This document shows, piece by piece, positions 49,601-64,000 of a DNA stretch of 64,000 nt. Every line of letters starts with the position of its first letter. The stretch's first letter is position 1. The DNA comes from Syngnathus acus. Taxonomy: Eukaryota; Chordata; Actinopteri; Syngnathiformes; Syngnathidae. A program made the translations under genes and the position numbers. The DNA lies in assembly GCF_901709675.1 (NCBI RefSeq), contig NC_051105.1, positions 5,509,104-5,573,103 of the forward strand, written 5' to 3'. The notes below the pieces were generated by a model. The model was not told the origin of the DNA. It saw only the letters and a list, made by a program, of their open reading frames with translations, and ran no database searches.

Positions 49601-50232
49601 CACTCCCAATGAAATTAAGACTCTCCCCATTCACTCGCCTAAAATTTCCAATGTCAAGAACGCCCTCAAGTCCTACGAGCAGCAGGTATTTGGATCATTT
49701 TGCTCCTTTATTTCGACCTACAAGAGGTGACTTGCGTGACCAATGCCCCTCCAGAGAAAAGGCCGAGGTGTAGACGAGCTGAAGAGTTTTGTAGAGATGG
49801 AAATGATGACTTCTGAGCCAGAGGAGACGAGCACAAAGCCAAACCAAGATGAAGATGAGAAACCCGCTGACATTTTAGGTGTGTACGCAACTGTTGAGAT
49901 ACCAACACATTTGTTTTTGTTCATGTTTGAGATGCAGATTTTTTTTCCCCCAACATCTGTTTGCAGCCACAGAATTGACCGATGAGCCTTCTGCTCCGGC
50001 CAAGTTGAATGAAGAGTGTACGGTAACGTCAGACTCAAGTGGGTCTGGAGTTCCCGAGGAACCGGGTCTCCAGGCCCGACTGGATGCCCTCGACTGTGCC
50101 GTGGCGCCGCCCCATCTGAGCGACTGCTCGCCTCAGCAGCTGTCGAACATCCACGAGCACCTGGCGCTTCTGATGAGGCGAGTCATGTTTGAGATGCAGA
50201 GCCGCCTCACCCTCATCAATGAGCGCCCCTGA
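37621..50232 (+). CDS. rif1: Replication timing regulatory factor 1 (RIF1)
   Basis: Nuclear scaffold protein that acts with 53BP1 and shieldin to limit DNA end resection, and recruits PP1 to set replication timing. The 34 coding exons keep phase and encode 2495 residues, close to human RIF1. The start is ATGATGGCG at 37621 in the second exon (37600-37736; acceptor 37599); two ATGs are adjacent. Order: N-terminal HEAT-repeat block (exons to 45295, residues 1-1121), one giant exon for the disordered middle (45422-48673, residues 1122-2205), then the conserved C-terminal region (48758-50232). Diagnostic stretches include RALWVISKQNFPADMVGKK, KIAFIAWKSLIDNFALNP, MYNNLDASLDATAFTQYTQ and GDLSALTPNEIKTLPIHSPK. 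The three parts have their own entries with exon positions. Introns are mostly 70-350 bases. Confidence 0.97.
38900..38999 (+). other. Intron read-through frame before rif1 exon 39000
   Basis: The open frame that covers the exon continues upstream to 38917, but human-like sequence (RLLEQVPAQMGE) starts only at the acceptor gcccgtag at 38999. The upstream part is taken as intron. Confidence 0.6.
40638..40707 (+). pseudogene. tRNA-Pro(TGG)-derived pseudogene in a rif1 intron
   Basis: The stretch from 40638 carries tgatacgattctcgctttgg, then gtatgagaggtccg and gggttcaaatcctggacgag, ending ccccca. This matches the 3' two-thirds of vertebrate tRNA-Pro(TGG): anticodon loop TTTGGGT, B box GGTTCAAATCC and acceptor strand ACGAGCC. 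It is followed by discriminator C and an encoded CCA at 40705-40707. The 5' part (acceptor and D arm) is decayed, and the anticodon stem has a mismatch, so it should not fold as a tRNA. It begins at the very splice donor of rif1 exon 40527-40637, inside a 179-base intron. An encoded CCA points to retroposition of a mature tRNA or a tRNA-headed retroposon. Confidence 0.75.
43503..43523. repeat. Poly-A tract (21 bases) in a rif1 intron
   Basis: Homopolymer in the intron 43445-43784. No element body was recognised next to it. Confidence 0.9.
45422..48673 (+). other. rif1: rif1 giant exon (3252 bases) for the disordered middle region
   Basis: One exon of 1084 codons (residues 1122-2205) follows the acceptor cgcttacag and ends before gttggt. 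The protein is rich in Ser, Glu, Lys and Asp, with many SQ/TQ dipeptides, the ATM/ATR target type known for RIF1. It contains two basic GR-centred blocks (RKRGRSSK at about 46475-46495 and RKRGRPSK at about 47117-47140, the latter AT-hook-like). A six-unit repeat spans 46379-47160. Near the end is a PP1-docking SILK motif (48608-48619, residues 2184-2187). A single huge middle exon is also found in mammalian RIF1. The open frame begins upstream at 45218, but the part before 45422 includes exon 45241-45295 plus a read-through intron. Confidence 0.95.
48758..50232 (+). other. rif1: rif1 C-terminal exons (PP1-, DNA- and BLM-binding region)
   Basis: Exons 48758-48886, 48980-49066, 49140-49255, 49535-49685, 49755-49878 and 49967-50232. 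The first begins SRRVSFANPI and so carries the PP1-docking RVSF motif (48764-48775, residues 2208-2211), just after SILK at the end of the previous exon. Exons 49140-49255 and 49535-49685 encode the conserved block from CIYPSLVGCGAPIEAVLPQI to ALKSYEQQ, known in vertebrate RIF1 to bind DNA and the BLM helicase. The last exon ends with a helical stretch (SNIHEHLALLMRRVMFEMQ). Stop TGA at 50230-50232. Confidence 0.95.
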
Positions 50233-50553
50233 GGGCCCCATGAACTGTTGACCGACCCTCTTGCACACTTTTATAAAAATAGCCTCAATATTTTACCAAA
50301 ATGCTATCATGTTGATGATTTCATTCAATGTTTTTTCAAATTTGTCTTCAAAAGCAAATGCACCAAATGAACTGTGACTCACATACACCCGTATTGCCGA
50401 GTTGTACATACCTTATTCCTCACGTGCTTGTAGAATGTTTACAATGTGTATAATATGTAGAAACACCTGTTTAGATTGTCTTTTTTGTTCCTTTTCATGT
50501 CACATGCACATAGTAAGTCTACGTGGTTTTATTTGTACCTTTTAAGTACTACA

Positions 50554-50559
50554 AATAAA
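50554..50559 (+). terminator. Polyadenylation signal of rif1
   Basis: AATAAA about 320 bases after the rif1 stop codon, followed by a GT-containing stretch (agtttggacagaatgtgttt). Confidence 0.65.
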
Positions 50560-50579
50560 AAGTTTGGACAGAATGTGTT

Positions 50580-51440
50580 TTGAAGAGAAAGGGGAAAATC
50601 ACAGGGAAATTTTGGGAAACACTGTTGCTGTTAAAAGTGAAATGTTTTTTGGTAAATTATTGCAAATTGAGGCTAAATACTCGAGCCCCAAAGGTATTGG
50701 ACCGAGATGCCAAATGCAAGGCGCGCCGCTGGGGCTGTTATTTGCTTTTTGTAAAGTACCAAGGCCGAATATACTCGCTCAATGCAGAGGAGCTTCAGTA
50801 ATCCTGCATCAGCATTTAGCACAGGCCACCACTAGAGGTCAGGCTTTAATATGAAAAGAAATTATTGGGTTTGCATTAGAGACACCAGTGAATTTTGGGA
50901 TCGCTTTTGGGATAACGGTAACTAGAATAGAATAGAATGATCAGGGCTGATTTCAGTATGGAGCAGGACAGGAAATGGCCGTGAACGCGCAGAACAGTGG
51001 TAGTGGATAAACCCCCTTTCCACCACCACCACTACCGCCAGAATCCGGTGTTGAAACATGAATGGGTGAAAGCCACGCTTGATACATCGGAAGTGGGGAA
51101 TTTCCGCTTCAAAATAAAATATTAATTTTATTTTTATTTTTTTTTAAAAAAGGCCTTGGACAAAAAGTTTATAAACTGCACCGCGCCTCTGTACAAAAGA
51201 ATGACGTTAATTGCTCTGGCGAATCAGGGGGGGAAATTCGTCAAATTAAAAGGTGTGACATATATAGCCAAGGCTACAGGATCAAATTCAAGATTGGAGC
51301 AATTTTTGCCGTATGTGGGGGTTATCAAGTCAAAAGTAATATTAGCTACATTTCCTCGCCCCTCGAATCCCGTAATTTCTGCTGAGGGGGTTTGTAATTA
51401 CTTTTACTTTGAAATCATCACCCAGAAGTCGCGCACATAA
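50580..51440. other. Intergenic, rif1 to the next first exon
   Basis: No gene recognised. A short AGAAT run at about 50924-50940 resembles the tail repeat near 28264. Confidence 0.5.
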
Positions 51441-51444
51441 GCTT

Positions 51445-51665
51445 AACCGCTAGCTTGCCCTCGGCTTCAGCGGCGTTCGGGGCTACAGTCAGACAAGTCA
51501 GTGTGGCAAGCGGCTAAGGGGGGACAACGGGGTCTGCCTGGGGGAAGAGGAGTCCGTAAAAACCGGGAACTAAACCGGCAGAAGCCTCGGCCCTTTTCCT
51601 GCGGAGTTCCCACCGCTCGTCTCCTGCAAGCTTCTGCTCCCTAAATCTGGGCTCAAATCTGCACG
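51445..51665 (+). promoter_or_regulatory. Putative CpG promoter and non-coding first exon of a further gene
   Basis: A GC- and CpG-rich segment of about 220 bases, without a useful ATG frame, ends in a near-perfect donor (gcacg followed by gtaagt at 51666). This is the look of a non-coding first exon on the + strand. GC-rich patches continue to about 52260. In mammals the gene after RIF1 is NEB on the opposite strand, so this would be a different gene. I could not identify it. Confidence 0.4.
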
Positions 51666-54600
51666 GTAAGTAGCCGAATCCTTGCTCACCTTACCGCATC
51701 TGTGTCAATGTTCGTTGTTCTCTCCCTCGCTCTCTCGCCTCCCTTTTTCAATCCAATTAAACTCCCCGCAACGAATCTGTCTCTTTTCACCCTGCGCCAG
51801 AATTGACACAGTTCCTTTAAATAACATCTGTTGGTTGGGGGGGGGAAAGAAAAAAGCTAATTAATCCTATTAGTGGCTGCATGTGATACCCGTACCGCCG
51901 CGTCCTCCTTGCACGCATTATGCATGTTAAAACGAGGAACGGGTGCTGAAAAGGATGGGGGCGATAAATGGAGACCTTCTTTCCATCCCATGATGTCAAC
52001 GTTCCATACAACCCATGTTATACCAGGCACCGTTGCCCAAAACGCCGCGAGGCCTTGCGGTACACACACACAGTGGCTTCGGATGCGCAGGCTCGCCGGG
52101 GAGCCGCAACCGGTTGACAGCGCCTCTGCAGCCGGCCTGTTTTGGCTCTGCTGTCTCAGCCCGTGGGGGCCAAGCCAAGCGTGGAGGGGCGGACACGAGC
52201 AAGGCGTGGCACGCGTGAAGCATGACGCACGTATGGGCGTGCGACCCCTTCCTCCCTCGAACCCCCCTTGACCCCCTTACAGTTGTCAGTGCTTACACAT
52301 GTGAACTGTGGTGCGATTTATTATAGAGGCAGACTCTCGGTGTGACGTCAACATTAGGAGTCAGCAGCAGTGTATTTGGATCTGAAGGGGTAATATAGAC
52401 TGCAGAGCTGCGTCAAAGTACACCTAAAACCATGCACTCCTCATGTATGTATGAATCTTGTCATGAAGATTCATGCCTTGTTTATGAAGAAATGAAGGTC
52501 CATGTTGAGAAAAAGGCCTTATCGTGCAATTGATAACAAGAGGGAAAGGAATTTCCTGGATCTGCACCAAATATGTAATGGTTGCTTCCTTGGCCCATGC
52601 CCCACCCATCGTTGGAAAAAAAATATTACTACACCCATCAAAACATAAAGCTTGCCTCGAGACATCAAATGCATGTGGTACCATGTTGTACCAACCGCCT
52701 AGCTACAAAATAAATCAAATTATAATGATGTGACAACAGATCACAGCATCGCACCCCTATTTGTTTGCACAGTTGTGAACATTTTGGGACCAGTGACTTC
52801 TTTCTGCAAGGCAGAGCAGCAAGTATCATAATACTGGCAGAAAATTTGAATTAGTGGGCGGCACAAATTAATCTGGTGATGAATTATCTCCGCCTGTGTC
52901 AACCGGATCGTTTGAAGGCAGTTAATATTATCATGATTGTTTTGTTTAAAAGAAAAAAAAAGAAACCAAATTCATACCTGCTACCCGCACAAACTCACAA
53001 AACCAACTGAAAACCAACTACTCATTTCTTCAGACCACAATGTGTTACATGACATTTCAACCTGGAATGTCAAAGTGCTCTTTCTGGTTATCATCATCTC
53101 GAAAGGAGTTGATCTGACAGGAGTGCTTTAAAGTTAGTGTCTCTATCATCTAGTAGTCAATGGTGTTGTTCCAACTTAAAATTGATGTGGTAGAGAAAGC
53201 ATGTTTAGTTGAGTGTGTAATGTTGAATGAATGTCGGCAAATAATTGATATATTTTAATTCCAGACAGACAGACAGACAGATTTGATTTTTAGTTTCCCA
53301 AGTGAGTCATTTAAGGAAAATAACTTAAGATCGTTCCACATTATGAAGCAAATCACAATTTATATGCACTATGGAGAAAGACAAGGCTCTTTCTGCTGAT
53401 TTAAAACACAGAGCAGTTCAGTTACTTGTGAAAGGAATGGAAAAATGAAAAAAAAAATTGTCCTGTTGAAAATGTTTGTGGTTTACAAGGAACGTTACAA
53501 TAAGTGTATAGTTGCTCGTACTGGGCCAACTTGATCCATCGGAGGTGATGTGGAATAATTCGGCCAGACAGGAATCCCCGAGCTGTGGTAAAGTGGGGCA
53601 TAACCCAGTCCCAGTAGTGTTCTAAGTTAAGTGGAGTATAAAAATCCTCGCTGCCCTACTATTTTAGTAGCAAGGCTGCTCGATGACAGTGCACGGTGCT
53701 GGGTGGCGTGAATATGTGTTAAATGACAATTAAGCAGCGAGGTCACTGGACTGCTGGGGCTTGTTGCTTGGGTCAAGCAGATGCATTATCCGACTCGTTT
53801 GATTCTCTACAAAATATCTAGTTCATTTGAGCGAAGCACTCGGTTGACCTCCGAGGCATTTTGAAGCCCGCTTTGGGAATCAAACATCTGCTCTCCTAGT
53901 CCCATGACCGATGGGGTACTTCCTGTGGCAGCGACGCATTCACGGGACAGCGGTGCACGCTGGTTTCGAGGGCTCCTCTGGTGGCCGTAATACTGACGTT
54001 TTTATGTCTGTCACTCTCTTTCTCTGTTTGCGTCCACGTCTCTCCCGTGTGGAAAAGTCGTTTCTCCTCCTCTCAGGAAATTCCTCTTCATCCCAGGGGT
54101 GAGGCCGAAAGAGAGGGTGTGAAGGAAGAGCAGATATTAAATCCGGATGATAGGAAAGCTTTCCACGGCTTAATTTCGGTTTTTACTTTTGATGGATGAA
54201 GTAGGGAAAAGAACACATTTAGATAATACCTGGGAAAAATGCTAAACGCGTACAAAATAGATCAGCACAAGAGAAAAAAACCAAATGTGGTATTTTTTGT
54301 CTTTTGATACAAATACATTGAGCACAAAAAACTACTTTTCAAGTCCTTCCCCTTGTTCTGACAGTATTTTACATATGATAACAAAAGATATGCATACGCT
54401 GCAGATTCTAACATGTTTCATCATGTTTTTTGCGTTTTTTGTGTTTTTTTATTTTCCTTAGATAACGACAACTTGAACTAAACAAAGATTGTTTCTATTT
54501 TCAAAGGTATTTTTAGGAGTAAAAAGTCAATCTTGAGATTCTACTGCACACTTGCAGGTGCCCCCCCCGGAAGCCTTTCAGTTTTAACCCTAACTGTTCT

Positions 54601-55490
54601 GATTCATATCACCATATTCAGTTCTTAACTCGGAGGAAACTGTAAGAACCAAACAAACCTAACAAGAAGAAGAATTGTTATATTCTATATTCTCGTGGCC
54701 TTCTTTCAGGTGGGATTCAATGTGGCGGCAAAATTGGATTTCAAAACATAACGCAAGCTCAGATCACACAAGGGTGACGTAATCGTGTGTCATTGTTGTA
54801 CACGTCAGGCCACACGTGACTGCCGTAACAGCTGCGTGTTTTTTCTTTGTCCTTGGACTTAAAACGTGAGCGTGTGTATGTGTGTCTGCGTGCTCGCATT
54901 GTGGGTGTGTGTGTGTGTGTGTCCCGTTGCGTTTTTTGTGTGTGTTTATTGTTGAAACAGGATTCTGGCGGGACAATGCAAAGTCTTGTTTGTGTGTGCA
55001 CATGACACACAAGTAATGGAGTATCCAGATGAGGACCTCTTCTGTCATTTCTGTTTATTGAACTCGGTCAACAAACCAAACAATTCAATTGATTGATTAT
55101 GTTGTATGCACTTAAGCGTTTTGAAAGTAAAGTAATACAATATTCAAGTTTGTTGGGTTCCAACTGCCAGAGGTGAGCGGTGTTATCTCGTTGTTAGTCC
55201 GGAAGACATTCCACTCACCGTGTCCATCGGTGTTGGCCGTGACGTTGTGTTGAGCGTGGGCAAGAACACGCTGAGGGTTTAGTTGGCTTTTCCAAACGGA
55301 ATCTAATTCCAGACAGATGGAGCAGCGTCCTGGCTGCTCTCGCCCCTTGGAAAATTGGGTCTCATTTCTGTCTTTTTTTTTTTTATTCTTTTTTATTTTT
55401 CCCCTCCGTGTTTTTCCTCTCCACTCTCGCCAAGCCTCCCCCTCTTTCGCTCTCTCTCTCTCTCTCTCATTCTCACTCTTTTTGTCTGAG
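51666..55490. other. Presumed intron 1 of the unassigned gene
   Basis: Mostly AT-rich, with a GC-rich beginning (to about 52260) and a short GACA microsatellite at about 53265-53280. No coding exon was recognised. Confidence 0.4.
55450..55469. repeat. (CT)n microsatellite / polypyrimidine tract
   Basis: About ten CT units within a longer pyrimidine-rich stretch (about 55370-55490). It precedes a possible acceptor at gtctgag (55490). Confidence 0.8.
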
Positions 55491-55509
55491 TTGATGTCTT
55501 TTGGCCCGT

Positions 55510-55671
55510 ATGGAGAACCAGGAGCAGGTTGTGCAGCTGGGAATCAGGCCTCTTTCGGACTATGCTCATTGGAATCAACTAAAATCTTTCATCAATATTA
55601 AAGACCCAATTGCCAATGTTTTTACTCAAGAGAGCTGGACCACCAAGGTTAGGCCCCAATGGTTTTGTTAG
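55510..55671 (+). CDS. Possible coding exon of an unassigned gene (hypothetical)
   Basis: A 53-codon ATG frame (MENQEQVVQLGIRPLSDYAH and on) follows a long polypyrimidine tract and a possible acceptor. It contains a possible donor after AAG at 55647 (gttagg), which would give a 46-codon first coding exon in phase 0. The residue composition looks protein-like, but I recognise no family. A second frame over the same bases (MSFGPYGEPGAG and on) is also open, which weakens the case. The Kozak context is only fair (+4 G, no -3 purine). Confidence 0.2.
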   Translation: MENQEQVVQLGIRPLSDYAHWNQLKSFINIKDPIANVFTQESWTTKVRPQWFC

Positions 55672-55679
55672 TCTAATTA

Positions 55680-63263
<7,584 letters not shown>

Positions 63264-63271
63264 AAATAAAT

Positions 63272-63571
63272 CACGGGTTGTCAACCGGTGGTCCGTGGCC
63301 CTCGAGTGGTCCATGGTGGTGTTGCAGGTGGTCCACGGAAATGGAAAATAATTGTAACGTTTTAAAAAATGAAGTGGATTTATTATTTAGACTTGATTTA
63401 TTTTCCATCCATATCATGTCAAATGTAGCTATGATTCCCAAAAGAGACATACAGATGCAAATAAATAGCCTGTGTAGGTCTATAAAAGAATATTTTGCCA
63501 AAGCAGTGGTCCCCGAGTTGCTTTTTGGTTATAATGGTGGTCCCTTGGACAAAACCAATTGAAAACCCCTG
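63272..63571 (+). mobile_element. hAT-type MITE with intact ends
   Basis: A 300-bp element is bounded by imperfect terminal inverted repeats. The left end is cacgggttgtcaaccggt; the right end read on the minus strand is caggggttttcaattggt, with 14 of 18 bases equal. The CAGGGGTT-TCAA form is typical of hAT transposons. It is flanked by a perfect 8-bp duplication, aaataaat, at 63264-63271 and 63572-63579, the target-site length known for hAT. A 94-codon frame covers it but lacks transposase hallmarks, so it is non-autonomous or a deletion derivative. Confidence 0.85.
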
Positions 63572-63579
63572 AAATAAAT

Positions 63580-64000
63580 ACAAATATTACAGTTGGTGAC
63601 CTAGGTGCTCTGACGCAATACTTTAAACCCAAAGTTAGCGAGACTGGAAGGCTGATTTAAAACCTGATGCTGAGATCACCTCGGCATCATCAATCGTTTT
63701 CCGTCTTTTCCAAATGAACAAATTGGAAAGCAATCGTGCTGAACCCTCCCAGATATTTTTAAATAACAATAGCGTGTTGTGCGTGACATGCTGTCTTTTG
63801 CGTTTATCCAATTGTGCATGGAATGCATGAGAAAAATTCAAGAGGATGCATGGTGGGATACGTTGTGGGTCGCCCACCGACATGCATATTTAATTAGTGT
63901 ATGTGGTTTCTGCCAACTGTATTTAACTGTGCTAACAAAGGCCACACAAGGAGAAAGCATTGTGGAGTCAACACTTTGTTGGCCGGCCCATTTTTTTTTA
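63580..64000. other. Right flank, no gene seen
   Basis: No exon, RNA gene or repeat was recognised in the last 420 bases. Confidence 0.5.

Overview
The window is from a vertebrate nuclear genome, most likely a spiny-rayed (percomorph) teleost. It has GT-AG spliced multi-exon genes, moderate AT-richness, compact introns, long microsatellites and dispersed repeats of kinds common in fish genomes. I assembled gene models by hand by chaining open frames through splice sites and checking that phase was kept across every junction. Names rest on remembered family similarity; no database search was run.

Layout, all protein genes on the + strand: (1) about 597-3982, the 3' part of an RBM44-like gene whose start lies to the left of the window. 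Its RNA-binding domain looks collapsed. (2) 5688-25947, a complete 16-exon itgb5 (integrin beta-5, 801 residues). (3) 28668-28749, a tRNA-Ser(GCT) gene on the minus strand, alone in the gap. (4) 31634-35697, a complete six-exon tnfaip6/TSG-6 (264 residues, Link plus CUB domains) with a TATA-like box. (5) 37621-50232, a complete rif1 with 34 coding exons (2495 residues), including one 3.25-kb exon. (6) About 51.45-51.67 kb, a GC-rich segment ending in a strong splice donor, which looks like the non-coding first exon of another + strand gene. No later exon of that gene could be placed with confidence. The last 12 kb is otherwise intron-like or intergenic, with a 35-copy ATCT microsatellite and an intact 300-bp hAT-type non-autonomous transposon.

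These genes do not form a pathway. itgb5 (matrix receptor) and tnfaip6 (secreted hyaluronan-matrix remodeller) both act at the cell surface or matrix. rif1 acts in the nucleus in DNA repair and replication timing, and RBM44-like proteins are germ-cell RNA-binding proteins. tnfaip6 followed by rif1 in the same orientation matches the order on human chromosome 2q.

I found no convincing new biological system. The points most worth a second look are the RBM44-like gene that keeps its C-terminal domain but lacks most of its RRM, a six-unit array in rif1 whose units each open with a SxQxD motif, a tRNA-Pro-derived sequence with an encoded CCA end touching a rif1 splice donor, the intact hAT MITE, and the unassigned first exon after rif1.
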